DNA of 64,000 nucleotides, from contig CAMLMY010000006.1 in assembly GCA_946481345.1 (NCBI GenBank), forward strand, positions 23,895-87,894, in the 5' to 3' direction. Each line of letters begins with the position of its first letter. Position 1 is the first letter of the stretch. The DNA comes from an uncultured Gilliamella sp. GTDB lineage: Bacteria; Pseudomonadota; Gammaproteobacteria; Enterobacterales; Orbaceae. The notes below the pieces were generated by a model. It was not told the DNA's origin, did no database searches, and saw only the letters and a program-made list of their open reading frames with translations. Shown one piece after another: positions 49,013 to 57,839 of this stretch. A program made the position numbers and the translations under genes.

Positions 49013-49357
49013 ATGCAGGTGATTGAAAATTTACCGCCATGTCCTGTTGAAACTACTCTATTATTAATGGGTGACAAATGGAAAGTCCTAATTGTGCGAG
49101 ATTTGCTGACAGGTACCAAACGTTTTGGGGAACTGAAAAAATCACTAAATGGTATATCACAAAAAGTGCTTACTTCTCATCTACGCACTATGGAAAAAAA
49201 TGGCCTAATTACTCGTAAAGTATATCCACAAGTGCCACCTAAAGTGGAATATACCTTAACTGAAGTTGGAGAAAGTTTAAAGCAAGTACACGATGCGATG
49301 TTAGATTGGGGAAGTATCTACAAATCAAAATATAGCACTAAAACGAGTAGGGTTTAA
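49013..49357 (+). CDS. HxlR-family winged-helix regulator
   Basis: 114 residues. CPVETTLLLMGDKWKVLIVR (Cys at residue 9), RFGELKKSLNGISQKVLTSHLR and NGLITRKVYPQVPPKVEYTL are the HxlR core. The single N-terminal cysteine is the residue that senses thiol-reactive species in members such as HypR and QorR. Likely regulates itself and the divergent reductase. Confidence 0.9.
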   Translation: MQVIENLPPCPVETTLLLMGDKWKVLIVRDLLTGTKRFGELKKSLNGISQKVLTSHLRTMEKNGLITRKVYPQVPPKVEYTLTEVGESLKQVHDAMLDWGSIYKSKYSTKTSRV

Positions 49358-49852
49358 GCTTACTCAGAAAAGGGGCTATTCTGCCCTTTTTTAATAAATA
49401 TGCTTGGCGCTTAGCTATCACATTTTTCCCAATCAAAATAAAATTCATCTGGGTTTAGTTCAGTCTTCGATGTGGTCTATTTATAGTAATCGCCAATACC
49501 ATGCCTGCGTAGGATTTGTTAAACACAATGAAGAGCTAATACTTTGGTTGATAAATTCAATGTAATCAGAGCAATGATTAAAAATTACTTATTGAGTCAA
49601 TTTAAATTTTTAAATGATGGCTGGCATGAAAATAATTGACTTTGCTATCAAGATTTCGCAGTCGATAACAATATATCGATTACTAGCAATATATGCTGAT
49701 GATTATAATAAAAACAAATTAAAACAATATACTAATATTATTTTTCAATAATAGATTAAGTTGTTTTGCCACCGCATAATAAGCGCCAATATCGCTATTT
49801 TCTTCAATCTGTATTACTATGATTTAATTGATATTCATTCAGCAAATTGATT
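49358..49852. other. 495-bp gap before treR, possibly decayed coding sequence
   Basis: Apart from the terminator at 49368-49392 there is no supported gene. On the plus strand a run of about 55 codons ends ...FVKHNEELILWLINSM, and another stretch (MIKNYLLSQFKFLNDGWHE) continues past an in-frame TGA for about 20 more codons. Both look like protein-coding remnants but match nothing that I recognise. Confidence 0.4.
49368..49392 (+). terminator. Rho-independent terminator after the HxlR-type gene
   Basis: AAAAGGGGC pairs with GCCCTTTT (one bulged G), loop TATTCT, then further T residues. Confidence 0.75.
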
Positions 49853-50815
49853 ATGAGTAAATCATCAACTAATTTAACCATTAAAGATATAGCTAAATTA
49901 AGTGGCGTCAGTAAATCGACGGTTTCACGAGTGATTAATCACGATCCTATGGTGAAGGAATCAACTCGTAATAAAGTGATGGCAATTGTTGAAAAATATC
50001 AATTCACTCCTTCAAAATCAGCAAGAGCAATGCGCGGTTATGGGAATAAGGTTATCGGTATTATTGTCACACGCCTTGATTCAATATCTGAAAATCATGC
50101 AGTGCAAAGTATGTTGCCGATTTTTTATGCTAATGGCTATGATCCTATAATTATCGAGAGTCAATTTAGTGCCGCAAAAGTCGCCGAACATCTGACGATG
50201 TTAAGAGAAAAACAAGCTGATGGCATTATTGTGTTTGCTTTTACGGGATTGGACAGTTCATTGTTAACGGTTTGGCAACATAAATGTGTGGTGATTGCTA
50301 GGCCATTTCCGGCTTATTCTTGTATTTGTTATGATGATATTGGTGCAGTAAATAAAGCACTAACTTACTTATATCAATCAGAAAAACATAAAAAAATAGG
50401 TTTTATTGGCGTTGATAAACAAGATCAAACTACTGGTGGTTTACGTTATCAGGCCTATATTGATTTTTGTACTGCCTATAAAATTCAAGCCAATGCCGTA
50501 CTTGGTAATTTAAGTTATTATTCTGGTTATGAGCTTGCCGAATCGGTGTTAGTTCACTCACCAACAGCGATAGTTTGTGCTACTGATTCGATTGCTTTAG
50601 GCTTAAATAAACTTTTATCGGAAAAAAATATTAATAATATTGTTGTTATTAGTATCGGTAGTAGTGAGTTGCTAAATTTCTTATTTTCTCAAACGATAAC
50701 GGTTGATCTTGGTTTTGATAAAGCTGGCATCTATGCGGCAAACGAGCTATTACTAATGTTAGAAAAACAGGTAAACGCTAAAATTATTACTGTTCCATCC
50801 CAACTACTGAAATAA
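49853..50815 (+). CDS. treR: Trehalose operon repressor TreR
   Basis: About 320 residues, LacI/GalR family. HTH at the N-terminus (LTIKDIAKLSGVSKSTVSRV), hinge region SKSARAMRG, then a periplasmic-binding-type effector domain with VTRLDSISENHAVQSMLP and ESQFSAAKVAEHL, closely matching E. coli TreR, which senses trehalose-6-phosphate. ATG 49853 is preferred to TTG 49847. It lies upstream of treBC in the same direction, as in E. coli. Confidence 0.95.
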   Translation: MSKSSTNLTIKDIAKLSGVSKSTVSRVINHDPMVKESTRNKVMAIVEKYQFTPSKSARAMRGYGNKVIGIIVTRLDSISENHAVQSMLPIFYANGYDPIIIESQFSAAKVAEHLTMLREKQADGIIVFAFTGLDSSLLTVWQHKCVVIARPFPAYSCICYDDIGAVNKALTYLYQSEKHKKIGFIGVDKQDQTTGGLRYQAYIDFCTAYKIQANAVLGNLSYYSGYELAESVLVHSPTAIVCATDSIALGLNKLLSEKNINNIVVISIGSSELLNFLFSQTITVDLGFDKAGIYAANELLLMLEKQVNAKIITVPSQLLK

Positions 50816-50854
50816 CTCACTGTGTATCGCATTTAGTTGTGATTGTCTGAAAAT

Positions 50855-50870
50855 TGTGAGGTTTATCACA
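50855..50870 (+). promoter_or_regulatory. CRP-cAMP binding site upstream of treB
   Basis: TGTGA-GGTTTA-TCACA, perfect in both half-sites of the CRP consensus TGTGA-N6-TCACA. It lies 4 bp before the TreR-type operator. Confidence 0.88.
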
Positions 50871-50874
50871 AAAA

Positions 50875-50886
50875 GGGAACGTTCCC
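50875..50886 (+). promoter_or_regulatory. TreR operator upstream of treB
   Basis: A perfect 12-bp palindrome GGGAACGTTCCC, of the type bound by LacI/GalR proteins, adjacent to the CRP site and 111 bp before treB. Confidence 0.8.
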
Positions 50887-50997
50887 ATTTATTTAAATAG
50901 TCATTCCATTTATGCTTAATCTCTATCAAATTAGGATCGAAATGATTTAACTAAAAACCAAAATATTGGTTTAAATTGAAAATAAGGAGACTTAACA

Positions 50998-52425
50998 ATG
51001 GCGAAAGCACCTAAAGTTTCAACCGCATCAATTATGCAACTAATTGAGCTGGTTGGCGGAAAAGAAAATATTGCCAGTGTCACCCATTGTTTCACCAGAT
51101 TAAGATTTGCGCTTGCTGATCCGAAAATAGCCAATGTTGACGCTATTGAAGAATTACCTTTTGTCAAAGGCTGTTTTAATAATGCTGGGCAATTTCAAAT
51201 TATTATTGGTACCAATGTCGATAGTTATTACAAATTATTGATTGAACAACTAAATATTGATGAAGCAACCAAAGAACAAACCAAAGCCGCAGCTAAGCAA
51301 AATATGTCGTGGTTTGAACGGTTAATTTCAAACTTAGCTGAAATCTTTGTGCCATTGTTGCCAGCCTTAATTGCTGGTGGTTTATTACTTGGCTTGCGTA
51401 ATGTGATTGGTGAAATGCCAACTATTGACGATAAACCTCTTACCGATACCTATCATTGGTTAGTACCTATTCATAGTTTCTTATGGTTACCTTGTGAAGC
51501 GATTTTCCATTTTCTACCGGTGGCTATTTGCTGGTCAACTGTTAAAAAAATGGGGGGATCGCCGGTTTTAGGTATTGTTTTAGGTATAACGTTAGTTTCA
51601 CCACAATTGATGAATGCTTATAATTTGGGTAAGGTTATTCCTGAAGTATGGGATTTTGGTTGGTTTACCATTGCCAAAGTGGGTTATCAAGCACAAGTTA
51701 TACCATCAATTTTTGCTGGATTAGCATTAGGATGGATTGAAACACGCCTTCGTAAAATTATTCCTGATTACTTAAATCTAGTGATTGTGCCAATCGTTGC
51801 CTTAATGCTATCAGTCGTCTTAGCCCACTTTGTTTTAGGGCCTATTGGACGCATGCTTGGTGATGGGATTGCTTATGTGGTTAAGTATTTAATGACCGGT
51901 GATTATGCCTTTATTGGTTCAGCTATTTTTGGCTTCTTCTATGCACCTTTGGTTATTACTGGTATTCATCACACCACATTAGCTATCGATATGCAGATGA
52001 CCGAAAGTATGGGCGGCACACCTATTTGGCCAATTATTGCCTTATCCAATATCGCCCAAGCATCAGCGGTGGTTGGTATCATCTTAATAAGTAAAAAACA
52101 TAATGAACGAGAAGTCTCCATTCCTGCGGCAATATCTGGATATCTCGGTGTGACAGAGCCAGCGATGTACGGTATTAATTTACGCTATAAATTCCCAATG
52201 TACTGCGCCATGATTGGTGCCGCTTGTGCGGGATTAATCTGTGGTTTAAATGGCGTATTATCCAACGGTATCGGCGTGGGGGGATTACCAGGTATTTTAT
52301 CGATAAAGCCAGTTTACTGGTTGATTTATGCATTGGCGATGTTAGTGGCGATTGTCGTTCCGATCTTATTAACGATAGTGGTTTATAAGATAAAACAGAA
52401 AAAAGGCACGCTCAATGTCCAATAA
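50998..52425 (+). CDS. treB: Trehalose-specific PTS enzyme IIBC
   Basis: 475 residues. The N-terminal EIIB domain has the phosphorylated cysteine in SVTHCFTRLRFAL (about residues 28-40). The EIIC domain (about 110-465) has the conserved GITEPAMYG-like motif (LGVTEPAMYGINLRYKFPM). It imports trehalose as trehalose-6-phosphate using EIIA-Glc. AAGGAG lies 8 bases before the ATG. CRP and TreR sites precede it. Confidence 0.96.
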   Translation: MAKAPKVSTASIMQLIELVGGKENIASVTHCFTRLRFALADPKIANVDAIEELPFVKGCFNNAGQFQIIIGTNVDSYYKLLIEQLNIDEATKEQTKAAAKQNMSWFERLISNLAEIFVPLLPALIAGGLLLGLRNVIGEMPTIDDKPLTDTYHWLVPIHSFLWLPCEAIFHFLPVAICWSTVKKMGGSPVLGIVLGITLVSPQLMNAYNLGKVIPEVWDFGWFTIAKVGYQAQVIPSIFAGLALGWIETRLRKIIPDYLNLVIVPIVALMLSVVLAHFVLGPIGRMLGDGIAYVVKYLMTGDYAFIGSAIFGFFYAPLVITGIHHTTLAIDMQMTESMGGTPIWPIIALSNIAQASAVVGIILISKKHNEREVSIPAAISGYLGVTEPAMYGINLRYKFPMYCAMIGAACAGLICGLNGVLSNGIGVGGLPGILSIKPVYWLIYALAMLVAIVVPILLTIVVYKIKQKKGTLNVQ

Positions 52426-52503
52426 AAAATAGCGCGGGTGATTCACCCAACTTTACAGAAGAGTGAATATTACAATTTACTGATTAAAAATAAAGAGCAA
52501 GTG

Positions 52504-54180
52504 ATGAATAAAATTGATATTCCGTGGTGGCAAAACGGCACCATTTACCAAATCTACCCAAAAAGTTTTCAAGCCAGCCAAGATAGTGCCACAGGCGATT
52601 TATTAGGCATCATTAGCCGATTAGATTATCTAAAAAAACTCGGCATTAGCGCAATTTGGTTAACGCCGATTTACCCATCACCGCAAATAGATAACGGCTA
52701 CGATGTTGCCGATTATTACGATATCGATCCGGCTTATGGTTCAATGGCGGATTTTGAGTTATTAGTCAAACAGGCGCATGAACGTGGCATCCGCATTATG
52801 ATGGATATGGTGTTTAACCATACCTCAACCGAGCATCCATGGTTTAAATCAGCCTTAGATAAATCTAGCCCTTATCGCTCATTTTATATCTGGAAAGATG
52901 CTAAGGCTGACGGTAGCGAGCCCAATAATTGGCGCTCCAAGTTTGGTGGTAAAGCATGGCAATGGCATGAACAATCTGGGCAATATTACTTACACTTATT
53001 TGCTAAAGAGCAAGCAGATCTTAATTGGGAAAATCCACAAGTTCGCAACGAAATTAAAAAAGTATGCCAGTTTTGGGCAGATAAAGGTGTTGATGCATTA
53101 AGACTGGATGTGATTAATTTAGTCTCCAAACAACAGGATTTTGCTGATGACAACAACGGTGATGGTCGACGTTTCTATACCGATGGCCCCAAAATCCACG
53201 AGTTTTTACAAGAGATGAGTCGTGATGCCTTCCAACCTAATGATCTCAAAACTGTTGGTGAAATGTCTTCGACCTCATTAGCTAACTGTTTGCAATATGC
53301 CTCGTTAGACGGAAAAGAGCTCACTATGACTTTTAACTTTCATCATTTAAAAGTTGATTATCCAAATGGCTATAAATGGGCATTAGCTAAACCAGATTTG
53401 CTTGAGTTAAAGAATATTATTGGTGATTGGCAAACTGGGATGCATGCTAAAGCATGGAATGCCATTTTTTGGTGTAATCATGACCAACCGAGAATTGTGT
53501 CACGCTTAGGTAATGAAAACCAATATCACCGTGAATCAGCGAAAATGCTTGCTATGTTGCTATATGGATTACAAGGTACGCCATATCTCTATCAAGGTGA
53601 AGAGATCGGCATGACCAATCCGCATTTTAATAGTATTAACCAATATCGTGATGTCGAAAGTTTAAATATCTACCAAGAAAAAATAGCTGAAGGGATGAAT
53701 GAAGCGGAAATTTTAGCGATTTTAGCGAGTAAATCACGTGATAACAGTCGTACACCTATGCAATGGGATGATAGCTTAAATGCTGGTTTCACAACGGGGC
53801 AACCATGGATTGAGGTGGCAAATAATTATCGACAAATTAATGTCAAAGCCGCATTGGCTGATCAGAATTCGATCTTTTACTGCTATCAAACATTAATTAA
53901 ATTACGCAAAGAGCACCCAATATTTATTTTTGGTGATTATCAAGATTTAACCACCAATGTTGCTGATTATTGGTGTTACTTGCGCCGCTACAATAATCAA
54001 CAACTATTAGTGATAACCAATCTAACTGAACAACCTGTTAACTGGCAGTTACCAAAAACCTTACAAGGTACTAATTGGCAAAGATTATTGAGTAATTATC
54101 AGCAAGCAACCGCATTCGACTCGGAAATCCAATTAAGACCATACGAAGCATTATACTTATTGGCTGGTGATGATAAATAA
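52504..54180 (+). CDS. treC: Trehalose-6-phosphate hydrolase
   Basis: About 558 residues, GH13 alpha-amylase fold. It splits trehalose-6-phosphate into glucose and glucose-6-phosphate. It follows E. coli TreC: WWQNGTIYQIYPKSF near the start, catalytic nucleophile in LRLDVINL, acid/base in VGEMSSTS, and transition-state Asp in CNHDQPRIVS. The frame opens at GTG 52438, but the first 22 residues are non-homologous; ATG 52504 (MNKIDIPWWQNG) fits. Confidence 0.96.
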   Translation: MNKIDIPWWQNGTIYQIYPKSFQASQDSATGDLLGIISRLDYLKKLGISAIWLTPIYPSPQIDNGYDVADYYDIDPAYGSMADFELLVKQAHERGIRIMMDMVFNHTSTEHPWFKSALDKSSPYRSFYIWKDAKADGSEPNNWRSKFGGKAWQWHEQSGQYYLHLFAKEQADLNWENPQVRNEIKKVCQFWADKGVDALRLDVINLVSKQQDFADDNNGDGRRFYTDGPKIHEFLQEMSRDAFQPNDLKTVGEMSSTSLANCLQYASLDGKELTMTFNFHHLKVDYPNGYKWALAKPDLLELKNIIGDWQTGMHAKAWNAIFWCNHDQPRIVSRLGNENQYHRESAKMLAMLLYGLQGTPYLYQGEEIGMTNPHFNSINQYRDVESLNIYQEKIAEGMNEAEILAILASKSRDNSRTPMQWDDSLNAGFTTGQPWIEVANNYRQINVKAALADQNSIFYCYQTLIKLRKEHPIFIFGDYQDLTTNVADYWCYLRRYNNQQLLVITNLTEQPVNWQLPKTLQGTNWQRLLSNYQQATAFDSEIQLRPYEALYLLAGDDK

Positions 54181-54203
54181 TAAGCTTTAGTAAAATTGAA
54201 TGT

Positions 54204-54237
54204 AAAAAAGCGCCGTTATTAAAATGAGCGCTTTTTT
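54204..54237 (+). terminator. Rho-independent terminator after treC
   Basis: AAAAAAGCGC pairs with GCGCTTTTTT around a 14-base loop. The symmetric A and T runs let it serve the minus-strand operon that ends at 54246 as well. Confidence 0.88.
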
Positions 54238-54245
54238 ATTAATCA

Positions 54246-55307
54246 TTATGATTGATATAAGTGATTACGCATAGTTAGTAAAACCGCTAATGCTTTTTGG
54301 CGATTAGGTTGGTCAGGTAATCGCGATGACAATGATGCGGTTTCAATTTTTGCTAATAACGACTCAGCAAGTTGCATAATCTCATCATAGTTTAATTTAC
54401 CTTGCTTAATGGCTAACAGTTGGTCGCGATTAGGTCGTTTATTGGTAATGGTTCCTTTTGTCATGATTTCGTAGGCAACTTGCAATAACCGAATGGTATG
54501 CATCATGTTTTTAGCATCAAAATCATTGCCATTTTCAATATTATTTTTATAACGTTGTTGATTACGATTGGCGACCCATTGCCAATACGCTTTATAGTCA
54601 CGGCAATGCGATGAGAAGCCATCACGATTAAAACTCAAATAAGCCGTCACAGGGGTATCGATTTTCACCGAAGATAAACAGAGTTCCGTGGAATCTTCAT
54701 GCTGAATAATGCCATGATAACCACAACTACCTGACGCATCATAGAAAAGGGCATATAAATCCTTACCATGAGGTATATTAACTAAACCACAACACTGTTG
54801 CTGTAAACCATTTTGTGTTAACCAGTTGGTCATTGGATAAGTATGTTGCCCTTGAATAATATAACAAAAATCCAGTACTGTTTTTCGTTTAACTTCCACT
54901 GGATTATTAATTTTTTTATTTAACCCTTTAGCTTTTTTTATTTGCGATATTGCATAATGAGCAAATGTTTGTTCGGTTTGTTTAGATAAAAAAAGATCGA
55001 GGGTCAACTGCTGCATAATCGGATGTTGATATAAAATACATTCCGAGCTGGAAGCTAACACTTCTAAAATATTAGGGTTATTTTTAAGCAGTAATTCAAC
55101 AAACCGGCCTAATTCATAATAGACAATATCATTCGAGGCATTACTAATTTGCGGAATATATTCAAGTCCATAAAATTTTTCTTTCGGTAGGTAAAATACC
55201 CCTTTGATATCAGTATCGGATGTTTCAGTGGCTAATCCAAAAGCACGGCTACCACTGATAACCTCAAATAAGATTAAATTTTGCCTTTTTAAATCATCAA
55301 TTGTCAT
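54246..55307 (-). CDS. RlaP/YcgL-type nucleotidyltransferase (long form), last gene of the rtcB operon
   Basis: 353 residues. The N-terminal DNA-polymerase-beta-like nucleotidyltransferase core is GSRAFGLATETSDTDIKGVF (about residues 19-38), with the GS...DxD metal motif intact. FLKNNPNILEVLAS-type and WLTQNGLQQQ segments follow. Proteins of this superfamily (Pfam RlaP, RNA-repair-pathway polymerase-beta) recur beside RtcB and are proposed, not proven, to add nucleotides to damaged RNA. It is 15 bases after the second nucleotidyltransferase, so co-transcribed. Confidence 0.82.
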   Translation of the reverse strand: MTIDDLKRQNLILFEVISGSRAFGLATETSDTDIKGVFYLPKEKFYGLEYIPQISNASNDIVYYELGRFVELLLKNNPNILEVLASSSECILYQHPIMQQLTLDLFLSKQTEQTFAHYAISQIKKAKGLNKKINNPVEVKRKTVLDFCYIIQGQHTYPMTNWLTQNGLQQQCCGLVNIPHGKDLYALFYDASGSCGYHGIIQHEDSTELCLSSVKIDTPVTAYLSFNRDGFSSHCRDYKAYWQWVANRNQQRYKNNIENGNDFDAKNMMHTIRLLQVAYEIMTKGTITNKRPNRDQLLAIKQGKLNYDEIMQLAESLLAKIETASLSSRLPDQPNRQKALAVLLTMRNHLYQS

Positions 55308-55322
55308 TTGATATTCTTTTCC

Positions 55323-56078
55323 CTATTGCAAATCCATCAATGTTTTTATGAAAAATTGATCTAATTTAGCTGGTTTAAAATGTCGCTCTGTTATTGGTGC
55401 AACCTGTTGCAAAATATCATTCATCGATTGTTCAATAAATAGTAATATTTCAGGATCGATAGCGATAAGTTGTGATTCAGCCATGGTTGCTTTTTGCTCA
55501 ATAATCTTATTGATTTTGTTACGTAAATTTTCGGGCAATAGCGTCAATAATGGTGCTATTGCCATCGGCGCGATTTGCTGTTTTTCTAAACACCATTTAG
55601 CACATAATAGTGGTCTTAACACATAAAATAACTTTTTGACACCAATTTGTTGCCCTTCACTACTTTGCCAAGCACTTTTCGCTATACCTAAATAGTGAAA
55701 AATATTACCGCGGGCATTAAAAAATTCTGTGCATAATTGCCATAATGGCTCAGCGATTGCAGCATTTTGCTGATAAATGATTGGTGACTGCAACCACTCA
55801 AATGGCGTAGTATTGGATTTGCGAATTAACTGTAACGTTTTTTTCAAATCCCACCCATGTAAATCCAACTCATCGTCGATTGGAAAAGTCAGATGAAAAG
55901 CAGGATTATCAATTGATAAATATTTATCAATTGGATGAATATAAATAAAACGAACATCATAATCACTATTTGGTGAGGGAAATCCCCATGCTCGGCTACC
56001 AGACTCACAGGCAAAAATGATATTGATGTTATATTGTTGTTCTAATTCAATAAGTTTTTCTTGTATACGGTTTTGCAT
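55323..56078 (-). CDS. RlaP/YcgL-type nucleotidyltransferase (short form)
   Basis: About 251 residues. Core motif GSRAWGFPSPNSDYDVRFIY (about residues 27-46) with GS and DxD metal ligands, followed by ELDLHGWDLKKTLQLIRKSN, a signature of the YcgL-like group. It differs clearly from its neighbour, so the two are an old paralogous pair rather than a recent duplication. Start uncertain between 56090 and 56078; the second matches the usual family N-terminus (M-x-R-I-Q-x-K-L). Confidence 0.85.
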   Translation of the reverse strand: MQNRIQEKLIELEQQYNINIIFACESGSRAWGFPSPNSDYDVRFIYIHPIDKYLSIDNPAFHLTFPIDDELDLHGWDLKKTLQLIRKSNTTPFEWLQSPIIYQQNAAIAEPLWQLCTEFFNARGNIFHYLGIAKSAWQSSEGQQIGVKKLFYVLRPLLCAKWCLEKQQIAPMAIAPLLTLLPENLRNKINKIIEQKATMAESQLIAIDPEILLFIEQSMNDILQQVAPITERHFKPAKLDQFFIKTLMDLQ

Positions 56079-56131
56079 TTTCAATAACATCCTTATTAAT
56101 TTTTATAATAACCATCAATTGAATAAAATTT

Positions 56132-57712
56132 TTAATCATTCATTTCAGCTATTAATGCGTCTAAATCTTCTTTAATCTCGTCATCAGGTTCAATGATTGC
56201 CAATTCTTGTATTGCTGTTTTGATATTGTCTGACCATAATGACCGCTCCCAAGCTTTTATAGCATTTAATGCCATAGTTCGATGTCGTATTAGCGGGCTT
56301 TTTAAAGCGATTAATAATAAATTTTCACCAACCTCAGGAAAACGATTAAGTTCTTGTAATATCATTAATAATATATAATGTGCATCATCTTCGCCAAAGC
56401 CATCATCCAATGTAGGTCCGGTTGCGAGTTTAGCAAAATCATATTGTTGATTAGCTAATTGAATAACTTGTTGGATTCTTGATATTGAATCACTATGCAT
56501 CAAATCATTCCACTGATCACCATTATATTTTTTCTGATATTCAAATCGTGCTGGCCATGCATCAAAACCATATTGAGAATAAAGTTCTGCTGCTAGCGAA
56601 AATTGATTCTCATTGTTAGCCGTTAGGCTTTCTTCAATCAATTCTAGCCATTTATCTTGTTGAATAAACTGATTAGCTTTTTCGATTATTTCATCTTTTA
56701 TTTGTTCGTGCCAGTTAGGCGTATTTTCATCTATCTCTTCAGCAACAAAATTATGTATTAATTTTACCGTTCGTAATATATTCAGATCGACTAAGTTTGG
56801 TTGTTTAAGTAGATGAGTTAAATAACTGGCACAAATTTGAGCACCAACATCATAACAATATATATCCTCAGCAGGCCCACCGTTAATTAATGCTTCTAGA
56901 ATTTCACCGATTGAGCTAATTAATTCATTATCAATACTCTCTTGCTCTAACACCTTATCTAATTCACCGGCTACTGCGCAGGTATAAGCAAGATATTCAT
57001 TCATAATGCTATTTTGATAACCAGCTCTTAACAACCAATCTTTGCTTGCTGATGATAATGGATAGTTGGTTAACCGTTCGACGATTTGAATACGTCCCCA
57101 ACCATCAACTTTTTGGGCTAGTTTCATTAAGGTATTTTCAATATCATTTTCAGATGATAATGTATTTTCTAATGCAATAGCAGAATATAAGCTAAACTCA
57201 TTATGCATACCGAATAACATAAATAGTTCGGTTTGTTCGGTGGTAAAACAGCCCAATATAGCAATACTAAATTTAATGATTTCACGATCAGGACTATTAA
57301 TGGCTAACCAATAGACAAACTCATATAATTTATCAAAATCAACATCAATGTTCGGTATTGCTTCAGCTAAATCATCAATAAAGCTTAATGTACGTTCAGT
57401 GGTGACTAAATTATACAGTTGCTCGATATTTGATTGATTAGGTTGTATTGTTATTTGTTGAAGCAACATTAGCATATTTTCTGCACAATTTTGTTCTGTT
57501 GATGCGCCGTGATGATTGATAACACCATCCATTGCTCCATCTGCCCATTTGAATTCGTTATTATCCAAAGATTCATCAGGAAGCGTTTGCGCTATCTCTG
57601 GTAATTTATCAGCATTTTGATAAGGGAGTAAAAACTGATAAATACTGATTCTATTGTTATCCCATACTATTGGAAATGGTTGCTCAGTTGTTGTGTTTAA
57701 ATTCGTTGTCAT
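56132..57712 (-). CDS. Unrecognised 526-residue protein in the rtcB operon
   Basis: I do not recognise the family. It is acidic, soluble, without signal or membrane segments. It has a tryptophan/glycine-rich N-terminal part (EFKWADGAMDGVINHHGAS) and then mostly helical repeats of about 35-45 residues (IIKFSIAILGCF, GWGRIQIVERLTNYPL, PLIRHRTMALNAIKAWERSL) suggestive of a HEAT/ARM-like scaffold. AAGGAT stands before the ATG. It lies 127 bases after rtcB and 53 before the nucleotidyltransferases, all on the same strand. A partner or adaptor in RNA repair is a guess from context. Confidence 0.8.
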   Translation of the reverse strand: MTTNLNTTTEQPFPIVWDNNRISIYQFLLPYQNADKLPEIAQTLPDESLDNNEFKWADGAMDGVINHHGASTEQNCAENMLMLLQQITIQPNQSNIEQLYNLVTTERTLSFIDDLAEAIPNIDVDFDKLYEFVYWLAINSPDREIIKFSIAILGCFTTEQTELFMLFGMHNEFSLYSAIALENTLSSENDIENTLMKLAQKVDGWGRIQIVERLTNYPLSSASKDWLLRAGYQNSIMNEYLAYTCAVAGELDKVLEQESIDNELISSIGEILEALINGGPAEDIYCYDVGAQICASYLTHLLKQPNLVDLNILRTVKLIHNFVAEEIDENTPNWHEQIKDEIIEKANQFIQQDKWLELIEESLTANNENQFSLAAELYSQYGFDAWPARFEYQKKYNGDQWNDLMHSDSISRIQQVIQLANQQYDFAKLATGPTLDDGFGEDDAHYILLMILQELNRFPEVGENLLLIALKSPLIRHRTMALNAIKAWERSLWSDNIKTAIQELAIIEPDDEIKEDLDALIAEMND

Positions 57713-57839
57713 TGTTTATCCTTAAAATATGTTATCGTTATCGTGAATGATTAATTGTTTATATCAAAATGTTATAAGTAATCATTAGTTATCATATTAT
57801 TACTGTCATGATCATCGAGGAAGTTATCCTCGATATCAT

